The notes under the pieces: generated by a model
What the model was told of the DNA's origin: nothing
The model's input: the letters and a program-made list of their open reading frames with translations, nothing else
Database searches by the model: none
NCBI GenBank assembly: GCA_903879765.1
Contig: CAIRMS010000053.1
Coordinates: forward strand, 1 to 6,298
Direction: 5' to 3'
Source: an uncultured Flavobacteriales bacterium
GTDB lineage: Bacteria; Bacteroidota; Bacteroidia; Flavobacteriales_D; Crocinitomicaceae
DNA: 6,298 nt
Shown: piece by piece, positions 1-6,118 of the stretch
Layout of the letters: the number at the start of each line of letters is the position of its first letter
Position numbering within the stretch: position 1 is the stretch's first letter
Made by a program: the position numbers and the translations under genes

Positions 1-452
1 ACATTGGAGCTCCGAAAGAAATTGCTGCGGCTTGTGACAAAGTACAAGGACAATTCACCTCTGCAACCTGTTCTATTACGCAACGTGCTGCGATTGCGGC
101 CATGAAAGCAGATCCTTCTGTGTTAAAAGACATGATTGCTGCATTTAAAAGCCGTCGCGAGTTGGTTTTGAAAGGACTTGCGGAAATTCCAGGATTGATT
201 TCGAATCAACCTGGAGGTGCATTTTATGTTTTCCCCGATTGTTCGTCATACTTTGGTAAGAAATATGGTGATAAAACCATCCATAATTCAGATGAACTTT
301 GTCTTTATTTATTAGAAGAAGGATTGGTTGCATTAGTTGGCGGTGAATCCTTTGGTGCACCGAATTGCTTTAGAATTTCATACGCTGCATCTGAAGAAAC
401 ATTAACAAAAGCGCTTTCTCGTATGAAAGAAGCGTTAGCAAAATTAAGCTAG
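1..452 (+). CDS. aspC: Aspartate aminotransferase (class I, PLP-dependent), C-terminal part
   Basis: This is the 3' end of a cytosolic pyridoxal-phosphate aminotransferase that interconverts aspartate/2-oxoglutarate and oxaloacetate/glutamate. The frame is open from the window edge: bases 1-2 end a codon and base 3 starts Ile-Gly-Ala-Pro-Lys-Glu, which in the family follows directly after the PLP-lysine segment (S-K-x(n)-G-W-R-x-G-Y). The Schiff-base lysine therefore lies just outside the window. Seen here are the family stretch VQGQFTSATCSITQRAA after that point, the small-domain GAFYVFPD motif, and FRISYA near the C-terminus, whose Arg (codon at 372-374) should bind the substrate alpha-carboxylate. 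An internal ATG at 102 is not the start, because homologous sequence continues upstream of it. The TAG stop overlaps the next gene's GTG by one base, suggesting translational coupling. The family is clear; specificity for aspartate rather than a related amino acid is inferred. Confidence 0.9.
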   Translation, partial: IGAPKEIAAACDKVQGQFTSATCSITQRAAIAAMKADPSVLKDMIAAFKSRRELVLKGLAEIPGLISNQPGGAFYVFPDCSSYFGKKYGDKTIHNSDELCLYLLEEGLVALVGGESFGAPNCFRISYAASEETLTKALSRMKEALAKLS

Positions 453-1435
453 TGAATTTCCACGATTTATTTGATCAGTTTTCTAAAAAACGCGTCCTGG
501 TTATTGGCGACGTCATGGTGGACGCCTACCTCAAAGGGAAGGTGAATCGAATGAGTCCAGAGGCGCCGGTTCCCGTTGTTGATCTTTTCGCAAAAGATGA
601 ACGCATTGGAGGAGCAGGTAACGTTGCCTTGAATTTAGCCGCACTTGGTGCTTCACCTATTATTTGCAGTGTTATTGGAGCCGATAGTGAAGGAGAACGG
701 TTAATTCAACTTTTTAAAGATGCAAATATTTCTACGGATGGTCTTTATGCATCCTCGAATAGAAGAACGACTGTCAAAACACGTGTTTTATCGAACAATC
801 AGCAATTATTGCGCATTGACTCGGAGGATACGAACTTGATCAATGCTGCGGAAGAAGCACAACTTTTAACACAAATTAGCTCGGTTTTAGAAAATGGAAT
901 CGACGGGATTATTTTTGAAGATTACAACAAGGGAGTTTTAACGCCAAGTTTGATTGCTTCTGTATTATCGTTGGCAAAAGCACAGCAAATCCCTACAACG
1001 GTGGACCCCAAAAAAGATCATTTCTTTGCATACAAAGGATGTACCTTGTTCAAACCGAATTTAAAAGAACTGAAAGAAGGGTTACAAATAGACTTCGATT
1101 TCGCAAGTGACAAAGACACCTTTTTAAGCGCTGTCAATGATTTGCAAGCTCGACTGGGAAATAGCATTTCCTTCATCACGCTTTCAGAACATGGTGTGTT
1201 TATCCAAGAGGAAGATGCACCGGTGTTTATTCCAGCTCATTTACGCAATATCGCAGATGTTTCCGGCGCAGGAGACACGGTTATTGCCGTTGCGACATTG
1301 TGCTTGATTTCCGGAGCCGAAATTCAAACCATTGCTGCCATTGCAAATATTGCTGGTGGATTAGTCTGCGAGCAACCTGGAGTCGTTAGCATCAAAAAAG
1401 AACAATTATTGAACGAAGTAACAAAACTCTTATAA
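452..1435 (+). CDS. rfaE1: PfkB-family kinase, D-glycero-beta-D-manno-heptose-7-phosphate kinase-like (HldE domain I)
   Basis: A ribokinase-fold sugar kinase of 327 aa. It resembles the N-terminal kinase domain of E. coli HldE/RfaE, which makes heptose 1,7-bisphosphate for the LPS inner-core precursor ADP-heptose. Shared blocks are the N-terminal VLVIGDVMVDAY (15-26), MSPEAPVPVV (34-43), GGAGN (53-57), RVLSNNQQLLRID, and the PfkB signature DVSGAGDT (269-276), with D275 the expected catalytic base. The HldE nucleotidyltransferase domain is absent, so a separate RfaE2-type enzyme would be needed elsewhere. The GTG start overlaps the upstream TAG (TAGTG); the next in-frame Met (residue 22) lies inside the Rossmann-like core strand, so GTG is the sensible start. 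menG begins 2 nt after the stop. Family membership is firm. Heptose-7-phosphate as substrate is inferred from motif similarity; another sugar is possible, since no LPS genes are adjacent. Confidence 0.85.
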   Translation: MNFHDLFDQFSKKRVLVIGDVMVDAYLKGKVNRMSPEAPVPVVDLFAKDERIGGAGNVALNLAALGASPIICSVIGADSEGERLIQLFKDANISTDGLYASSNRRTTVKTRVLSNNQQLLRIDSEDTNLINAAEEAQLLTQISSVLENGIDGIIFEDYNKGVLTPSLIASVLSLAKAQQIPTTVDPKKDHFFAYKGCTLFKPNLKELKEGLQIDFDFASDKDTFLSAVNDLQARLGNSISFITLSEHGVFIQEEDAPVFIPAHLRNIADVSGAGDTVIAVATLCLISGAEIQTIAAIANIAGGLVCEQPGVVSIKKEQLLNEVTKLL

Positions 1436-1437
1436 AC

Positions 1438-2169
1438 ATGGAACCTAAAGTGGTAAAACCCTACAATACCGATAAGTCGAAAAAAGAGGAAGTTGCGCAA
1501 ATGTTTAATAATATTTCCGCGAATTATGATTTCTTGAATCACTTTTTATCCTTGGGTATCGATCACATTTGGAGAAGAAGAGCGGTAAAGGAATTGAAAT
1601 CCATTCAACCAAAGAAATTATTGGACATCGCAACAGGTACAGGAGATTTTGCCATTGCTTGTTTGAAGTTGAATCCTGAAAAAATCATTGGACTTGATAT
1701 CTCCTCTGGAATGTTGGAGGTAGGAAAGCAAAAGATGATCAAACGCAAGCATGACCACATCATTTCCATGCAATTAGGTGATTCTGAAAATTTACCTTTT
1801 GCGGATGGTGAATTTGACGGACTAACCGTTGGATTTGGCGTGCGCAACTTCGAGAATTTAGAAAAGGGACTTGGTGAAATGCTACGCGTGTTGCGTCCGG
1901 GTGGAAGAGCAGTCATTCTTGAATTTTCCAAACCAAAGATGTTTCCAATCAAGCAATTGTTCAATTTCTACTCAAAATATTTCATTCCATTTTTCGGAAA
2001 ACGCATCTCGAAGGATGAACGAGCTTACGCTTATTTGCCCGAGAGCGTTGCCGCCTTTCCAGAAGGAAAAGCCATGCAAAACGTGATGGAGAAAGTGGGA
2101 TATACGGATGTAAAAATCATTCCATTAAGCGGTGGGATTTCAAGTATTTACATCGGGACTAAAATTTAA
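1438..2169 (+). CDS. ubiE: Demethylmenaquinone methyltransferase MenG/UbiE
   Basis: A SAM-dependent C-methyltransferase of 243 aa that catalyses the last step of menaquinone synthesis (demethylmenaquinone to menaquinone), acting in the cytosol at the membrane face. Visible signatures are the N-terminal UbiE block YDFLNHFLSLGIDHIWRRR (30-48), SAM-binding motif I LLDIATGTGD (61-70), the acidic end of strand 2 at GLD (85-87), GFGVRNFEN (132-140), and the second UbiE block LRVLRPGGRAVILEFSKP (149-166). Length matches the family (about 230-260 aa). Bacteroidota generally respire with menaquinone only, so the MenG role is favoured over the ubiquinone reaction. It starts 2 nt after the kinase gene, so it is almost certainly cotranscribed with it. 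The ATG at 1438 is the first possible start after that stop and leaves the usual short polar N-terminus. Confidence 0.96.
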   Translation: MEPKVVKPYNTDKSKKEEVAQMFNNISANYDFLNHFLSLGIDHIWRRRAVKELKSIQPKKLLDIATGTGDFAIACLKLNPEKIIGLDISSGMLEVGKQKMIKRKHDHIISMQLGDSENLPFADGEFDGLTVGFGVRNFENLEKGLGEMLRVLRPGGRAVILEFSKPKMFPIKQLFNFYSKYFIPFFGKRISKDERAYAYLPESVAAFPEGKAMQNVMEKVGYTDVKIIPLSGGISSIYIGTKI

Positions 2170-2204
2170 AGCAACAAACGACCAAAGTTGACGTTATACA
2201 CTTC

Positions 2205-2912
2205 ATGAAGCGCATACTCATTCTGTTTATTCTTATCAGTTCCATTAGCTTTTCACAAAAGGCGAAGCAACAACTGTACAAGAATTTCGATAAGCGACTC
2301 CTTCATTTTGGATTCATGCTTGGCGTAAATTCCTCCGATTTTAACGTGTATCCAAAGGTGAATGCCTACGAACAGTATGGAATCACATCGATTTCGAACG
2401 ATGCGCAACCGGGTGGACAACTAGGCATTTTGACAACTGTAAAATTAGGAACACCAACCATTCGTTTTCGCTTCATTCCTACCCTTTCCTTTCAAGAACG
2501 CGTGTTAAACTACACCAGCATCGACACCTTTAATTTCCCGAAAGGAAAAGGAGAACAACGCATTAATTCTACGAATTTGGATTTCCCTATAATGCTGCAG
2601 TTTCGAACCAGACGATACAATAATTTTACTGCGTACTCCCTTATAGGTATGCAATATTCCATGGATTTACAATCGCAAGAAGATGCTTCACAGAATTATT
2701 ACAATCCATTTATTAAAATCAAGCGCAACGAGTGGCAAGGTCAAATTGGCGCTGGAATCGAGTTTTTTGCGCCTTATTTCAAATTTGGAATGGAATTAAA
2801 ATATTCACAAGGATTTAAAAATAGCTTCATTCAGGATTTTACGACTGTGTCGAATCCAATTGATCGATTGTATAACCGAGGATGGAGTTTTTCCATCATA
2901 TTTGAAGGCTAA
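2205..2912 (+). CDS. porT: PorT-family outer-membrane beta-barrel protein (type IX secretion)
   Basis: A 235 aa protein resembling PorT/SprT, an outer-membrane component needed for type IX protein secretion (and for gliding where present) in Bacteroidota. Residues 1-17 form a Sec signal peptide: basic MKR, a hydrophobic stretch, and SFS before Q18, a typical flavobacterial signal-peptidase I site. The mature part opens with a polar segment and then LLHFGFMLGVNSSDF, the usual first strand of this barrel family. Amphipathic strands with polar turns follow, and it ends in an aromatic-rich strand (GWSFSIIF). Length fits the family (about 220-250 aa). It lies 35 nt after menG, an arrangement I recall as common in Flavobacteriia, and its TAA overlaps the next gene's ATG (TAATG). 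No clear promoter is visible in the 35 nt gap. The call rests on both sequence character and context; a generic OmpA-like small barrel is the alternative. Confidence 0.85.
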   Translation: MKRILILFILISSISFSQKAKQQLYKNFDKRLLHFGFMLGVNSSDFNVYPKVNAYEQYGITSISNDAQPGGQLGILTTVKLGTPTIRFRFIPTLSFQERVLNYTSIDTFNFPKGKGEQRINSTNLDFPIMLQFRTRRYNNFTAYSLIGMQYSMDLQSQEDASQNYYNPFIKIKRNEWQGQIGAGIEFFAPYFKFGMELKYSQGFKNSFIQDFTTVSNPIDRLYNRGWSFSIIFEG

Positions 2913-4456
2913 TGCAAGAACACCACTTTTCTTGTACTCCCGAAGAAGCCAAAGATTCCGCTTATCTTGAAAATCGCATTCGTCAGGAACTCGGAATTTC
3001 AAGCATTCAAAAATTAAGTTATCGCTGGCGCAAACGCAGCATCGACGCGCGAAACAGACACATCAAAGTCAATGCTTCTTTCGATGTTTGGGTTGATGAA
3101 GAACAAGTACCAAGATTTGAGTCATTTGAATTTCCATCTGTTCAGGATGCTGAAACAATTCACATTATTGGCGCTGGTCCTGCTGGACTCTTTGCAGCGT
3201 TAGAAGCAATTCTTCAAGGCAAGAAACCCATTTTATTTGAGCGCGGCAAGGATGTCCGCAATCGCCGTCGAGATTTAGCGCAATTAACTAAGTCGTCCAT
3301 TTTAAATCCAGAATCGAATTATTGTTTTGGAGAAGGAGGTGCTGGAACGTATTCTGATGGAAAGCTCTACACGCGTTCTAAAAAACGTGGCGACGTTCAA
3401 AAAGTCATGCAATTGCTTGTTCAATTTGGTGCGACGGAAGACATATTAGTTGATGCACATCCACACATTGGAACAAATAAACTTCCACAGTTAATTGTGG
3501 CAATCCGCGAACAAATCATTGCGTGTGGTGGCGAAATTCACTTTGAACACAAGTTAACAGATGTACGTGTTGAAAATGGTCGCATCGTACAACTCGAATT
3601 GAATCAAACACTGAAAGTTCCGGTGAGTAATGTCATTTTAGCCACTGGACATTCCGCACGTGACATCTTTTATCTTTTACACGAACGAAATATTCAAGTG
3701 AAATCCAAGCCGTTTGCACTTGGCGTTCGCGTGGAGCACACACAAGATTTCATCGATAAATTACAATACCACGGACGTTTAAACGATGAATTCCTTCCTC
3801 CTTCCTCCTATTCGTTAGTGACGCAGGTTGACGGAAGAGGCGTATACTCGTTTTGCATGTGTCCAGGTGGAATTATTGCCCCATGTGCAACCGATGAACA
3901 GGAAGTAGTTACCAACGGCTGGTCTCCATCCAAACGCAACAATCCGTATTCGAATTCGGGAATTGTGGTGAGCATCGATCCAACAGATTTTTCCAACCCT
4001 GAGCATCCCTTCGTTTGCTTGGAATTTCAACAATCCATTGAGAAAGCATCTTGGGAAGCTGCCGGAAAAACGCAAAAAGTTCCTGCGCAATGCTTAAAGG
4101 ACTTTGTTCAAAAGAAAAAATCAACTGACTTCCCTAGAAGTTCGTATCAACCGGGAATTGTCAGTGTGGAAATGGATGAGATTTTTCCTCCTTTCGTATT
4201 AGACCGCTTGAGAAAAGCATTCCTTGACTTCGATAAAAAAATGCCAGGATTCGTTACAAATGATGCGGTCATTCACGCACCAGAATCCCGAACATCTTCT
4301 CCGGTATTAATCCCAAGAGATCCAGAAACGTGGCAGCATCCGAATGTTTCAAATTTATATCCATGTGCGGAAGGCGCTGGTTATGCAGGAGGAATTGTCT
4401 CCGCTGCGATTGATGGGATGAACTGCGTCTCCAAGATTTGTCAAAAAGAAGCTTAA
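2912..4456 (+). CDS. FAD-dependent dehydrogenase, COG2509 type (function unknown)
   Basis: A 514 aa flavoprotein, probably a cytosolic NAD(P)/FAD-dependent oxidoreductase of uncharacterised physiological role. Residues ~10-65 form the small alpha/beta N-terminal domain typical of this group, including the hallmark KRSIDARNRHIKV (41-53). The FAD-binding Rossmann motif is IHIIGAGPAG (83-92), with acidic E110 ending strand 2 to bind the ADP-ribose. CFGEGGAGTYSDGKLYTR (138-155) is a family block near the flavin. ATGHSARD (244-251) is the second dinucleotide-fold signature. AEGAGYAGGIVSAAIDG (486-502) is the C-terminal FAD-contact motif. No signal peptide is seen. The ATG lies inside the TAATG overlap with porT, so translational coupling is likely; whether it has any part in secretion or quinone metabolism is unknown. 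An AT-rich hairpin spans its stop codon. Family assignment is strong; substrate and electron acceptor cannot be read from the sequence. Confidence 0.9.
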   Translation: MQEHHFSCTPEEAKDSAYLENRIRQELGISSIQKLSYRWRKRSIDARNRHIKVNASFDVWVDEEQVPRFESFEFPSVQDAETIHIIGAGPAGLFAALEAILQGKKPILFERGKDVRNRRRDLAQLTKSSILNPESNYCFGEGGAGTYSDGKLYTRSKKRGDVQKVMQLLVQFGATEDILVDAHPHIGTNKLPQLIVAIREQIIACGGEIHFEHKLTDVRVENGRIVQLELNQTLKVPVSNVILATGHSARDIFYLLHERNIQVKSKPFALGVRVEHTQDFIDKLQYHGRLNDEFLPPSSYSLVTQVDGRGVYSFCMCPGGIIAPCATDEQEVVTNGWSPSKRNNPYSNSGIVVSIDPTDFSNPEHPFVCLEFQQSIEKASWEAAGKTQKVPAQCLKDFVQKKKSTDFPRSSYQPGIVSVEMDEIFPPFVLDRLRKAFLDFDKKMPGFVTNDAVIHAPESRTSSPVLIPRDPETWQHPNVSNLYPCAEGAGYAGGIVSAAIDGMNCVSKICQKEA

Positions 4457-4477
4457 AAAGCGATTCTTTTTGAACAA
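4438..4477 (+). terminator. Hairpin over the operon's last stop codon, possible terminator
   Basis: TCAAAAAGAA (4441-4450) pairs perfectly with TTCTTTTTGA (4464-4473). Inside it, GCTT (4451-4454) pairs with AAGC (4458-4461), leaving an AAA loop and a GA bulge. Outside it, TTG (4438-4440) can pair with CAA (4475-4477) past one bulged A. The TAA stop (4454-4456) sits at the tip. Pyrimidine-rich DNA follows (C and T runs at 4480-4497) but no uninterrupted U-tract, and the stem is A/T-rich. It may terminate the upstream operon or act on mRNA stability; function is inferred. Confidence 0.45.
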
Positions 4478-4513
4478 TTCCCCCTTTTGCCTTTTTCAGA
4501 ACATCCCTTTGTG

Positions 4514-4521
4514 TAACTTTG
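4514..4521 (+). promoter_or_regulatory. mnmA promoter, -7 element TAACTTTG
   Basis: TAACTTTG is an exact match to the Bacteroidota primary-sigma -7 consensus TAnnTTTG. A TTTG at 4486-4489 could be the -33 element, but the 24 nt spacer is a little longer than the usual 17-23. Only 4 nt (TTGC) separate the motif from the mnmA ATG, so transcription should start at or within a few bases of the start codon and give a leaderless or nearly leaderless mRNA. Confidence 0.7.
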
Positions 4522-4525
4522 TTGC

Positions 4526-5704
4526 ATGAAACGAGTGGTTGTTGGACTTTCGGGTGGAGTTGATTCCAGTGTAAGTGCTTTGTTATTGCAAGAACAAGGA
4601 TATGAAGTCATTGGAATGTTTATGCGCAATTGGCATGATGAATCTGTCACACTTTCGGATGAATGTCCGTGGATTGATGATTCCAACGATGCTCTTTTAA
4701 TCGCCCAGCAACTTGGGATTCCCTTTCAAGTCATCGATTTAAGCGAAGCATACAAAAGCCGTATTGTCGATTACATGTTCATGGAATACGAGCGTGGACG
4801 AACACCGAATCCGGATGTCCTTTGTAACAGAGAAATCAAATTCGATGTATTTCTTAAGGCAGCAATGGAATTGGGTGCGGATTATGTCGCAACAGGACAT
4901 TATTGCCAAAAACAAGAAAATCCAGATGGAACCTTCAGTTTACTTGCTGGAGCCGATAAAAACAAAGATCAATCGTATTTTCTGTGTCAGATCAGTCAAG
5001 AGCAACTTTCCAAGGCACTCTTCCCTATTGGCGCTTTAGAGAAATCTGAAGTACGTGAAATCGCGCTGAAACACGATTTAGTTACTGCCACGAAAAAAGA
5101 TTCACAAGGACTGTGTTTTGTGGGTAAAATTGCCCTTCCGACCTTCTTGCAACAGCAGTTAGCACCGAAGCAAGGAAACGTGATCGAAATTCCAATGGAT
5201 ATGCCACAATTTCTCGCGTATGCAAACATTCCAAGGGACGAGGAACATATCGAACAATTAGCAGCTCCTTTTGAATACCAGGAATCCGACGGAAAAAAAG
5301 TAACGACACATCAAGGAGCACATTATTACACGGTTGGGCAGCGAAAAGGTTTACACATTGGAGGTCGACCTGAACCGAGTTTCGTGATTGGCATCAACAC
5401 GGAAACAAATTCTGTTTATTCGGGTCAAACGGATGAGCATCCAGGATTGAATCGAATTGCCCTTAAATTAGAGGAAGGCACCTTGAATTGGATCAATCGT
5501 TCGGAGGTATTTGATGCTGAAAATCGCTTAAAGTGTCAAATGAGAATACGCTACAGACAAGCCTTACAATCAGGTACTTTGATCAAGAAAAACGAGGAAT
5601 ACTACATTCTTTTCGATGACTTACAAAAAGGGATTACACCTGGACAATTTGCGGCGTGGTATCAAGATGGTGTGTTGATTGGATCCGCGGTTATTGCGCA
5701 TTAA
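4526..5704 (+). CDS. mnmA: tRNA-specific 2-thiouridylase MnmA
   Basis: This 392 aa cytosolic enzyme uses ATP and persulfide sulfur to make 2-thiouridine at wobble U34 of tRNA-Lys, -Glu and -Gln. The PP-loop ATP motif is SGGVDSS (9-15). GRTPNPDVLCNREIKF (91-106) carries the catalytic nucleophile C100, and KDSQGLCFVG (191-200) carries the second catalytic cysteine, C197. ATGHY (122-126) and KDQSYFL (147-153) are tRNA/ATP-contact blocks, and HYYTVGQRKGLHIGG (266-280) begins the C-terminal beta domains. It is slightly longer than E. coli MnmA, mainly through an acidic, Pro-containing segment at about 220-258 before the YTVGQRKGL block; I recall similar inserts in other Bacteroidota. The ATG at 4526 must be the start, because the next Met (residue 31) lies beyond the PP-loop. 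It has its own promoter and no Shine-Dalgarno sequence. All catalytic residues are present. Confidence 0.97.
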   Translation: MKRVVVGLSGGVDSSVSALLLQEQGYEVIGMFMRNWHDESVTLSDECPWIDDSNDALLIAQQLGIPFQVIDLSEAYKSRIVDYMFMEYERGRTPNPDVLCNREIKFDVFLKAAMELGADYVATGHYCQKQENPDGTFSLLAGADKNKDQSYFLCQISQEQLSKALFPIGALEKSEVREIALKHDLVTATKKDSQGLCFVGKIALPTFLQQQLAPKQGNVIEIPMDMPQFLAYANIPRDEEHIEQLAAPFEYQESDGKKVTTHQGAHYYTVGQRKGLHIGGRPEPSFVIGINTETNSVYSGQTDEHPGLNRIALKLEEGTLNWINRSEVFDAENRLKCQMRIRYRQALQSGTLIKKNEEYYILFDDLQKGITPGQFAAWYQDGVLIGSAVIAH

Positions 5705-5734
5705 AAAAGCCTTCCATTTCTGAAAGGCTCCTTT
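5703..5734. terminator. Bidirectional hairpin terminator between convergent mnmA and small ORF
   Basis: AGCCTT (5708-5713) pairs with AAGGCT (5724-5729) around a 10 nt loop. Read on the minus strand, the stem is followed by TTTTTT (the A-run 5703-5708 reversed), a good intrinsic terminator about 25 nt beyond the small ORF's stop. On the + strand it starts 3 nt after the mnmA stop and is followed only by CCTTT, so it is weaker in that direction. Confidence 0.75.
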
Positions 5735-5754
5735 ACTTATAAATAATCTTATGA

Positions 5755-5946
5755 TTAATTGAGTATCAAGTCAAACGATTTCTGTTCGTCTTGAACTTTG
5801 TATTCGTAATTTTTAATACTGTCTAATAATTCTGCTACTTCAAAAACATTCATTGGACTATTCGTTCCTAATTCTCTGTGTTGAGATAGCTTCAATTTAG
5901 CTTGGCTAATTGATTTTGTTCTAAGGGATTGTAAAGAAGTTGTCAT
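5755..5946 (-). CDS. Small hypothetical protein, 63 aa
   Basis: I do not recognise this protein. It is soluble-looking, with no signal peptide or membrane segment, and close to charge-neutral. Its N-terminal third is Ser/Thr/Lys/Gln-rich, and MNVFEVAELLDSIKNYEYKV (32-51) could form an amphipathic helix. Support for a real gene comes from context. It fills an otherwise non-coding gap, its ATG is preceded by a purine/AC-rich stretch (CAACAAACAACAAAACG on the minus strand) typical of Bacteroidota translation starts, and its stop lies just before a hairpin with a T6 tail in the correct orientation. No TAnnTTTG is visible upstream on that strand. M32 is an alternative start, but the A-rich leader favours M1. 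It converges on mnmA and diverges from the lipoprotein gene. A spurious ORF or a small RNA carrying the same terminator remains possible. Confidence 0.55.
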   Translation of the reverse strand: MTTSLQSLRTKSISQAKLKLSQHRELGTNSPMNVFEVAELLDSIKNYEYKVQDEQKSFDLILN

Positions 5947-6118
5947 CGTTTTGTTGTTTGTTGAGACTCTTTACGCCAAGAATCGTTCCAAGGTTTCAAA
6001 AGAGTTAATTTTATCTTTTTTTTCATGAAGTAATTATAGCTATACCTCTGTTTTACAAACACTTAAAATTATACTCAAAAACACTTTTTTTGACTTGATA
6101 GAATTGTATCTTTGTGAA
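5947..6118. other. AT-rich divergent intergenic region
   Basis: These 172 nt separate the minus-strand small ORF from the lipoprotein gene and should hold both promoters. Only the lipoprotein -7 element is recognisable. A 7-bp inverted repeat, TCAAAAA (6075-6081) with TTTTTGA (6087-6093) around CACTT, lies just upstream of that element and could be an operator or chance in poly-A/T DNA. No RNA gene or longer ORF is seen. Confidence 0.5.
6107..6114 (+). promoter_or_regulatory. Lipoprotein-gene promoter, -7 element TATCTTTG
   Basis: TATCTTTG matches the Bacteroidota -7 consensus TAnnTTTG exactly and lies 4 nt before the ATG at 6119, the same spacing as at mnmA. The nearest upstream TTTG (6089-6092) is only 14 nt away, too short for a standard -33 element, so the upstream half of the promoter is weak or absent. 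Predicted transcripts have almost no 5' leader. Confidence 0.65.

Noticed and set aside
1605..1964. 119-codon minus-strand open frame opposite menG
   Set aside because: It runs antisense to a fully conserved UbiE reading frame and has a Ser/Pro/Asn-rich composition typical of antisense translation.
2170..2204. Possible separate porT promoter (TTGAC at 2188-2192, TACACTTC at 2197-2204)
   Set aside because: The TACACTTC stretch mismatches TAnnTTTG at two defined positions, and the TTGAC lies far too close to it for a promoter. Read-through from menG is the simpler explanation.
3791..3809. 19-nt pure pyrimidine tract containing a 15-nt mirror repeat (3792-3806), possible triplex-forming DNA; its complement also holds AGGAGG
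   Set aside because: It lies inside a well-conserved coding frame and encodes FLPPSS. The mirror repeat is short, and no credible gene follows the AGGAGG-like complement on the minus strand.
3808..4124. Several overlapping minus-strand open frames within the FAD-dehydrogenase gene
   Set aside because: They are antisense shadows of a gene with clear family motifs. Their translations show low-complexity, non-family sequence.
6011..6033. TATCTTTT followed by ATG AAG TAA, resembling a promoter and a mini-ORF
   Set aside because: The motif lacks the final G of TAnnTTTG, sits in a poly-T run, and the reading frame is only two codons long.
6075..6093. 7-bp inverted repeat near the lipoprotein promoter as an operator
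   Set aside because: The arms are almost pure A and T in a poly-A/T region, so chance is likely. It is noted in the intergenic entry but not claimed as a site.
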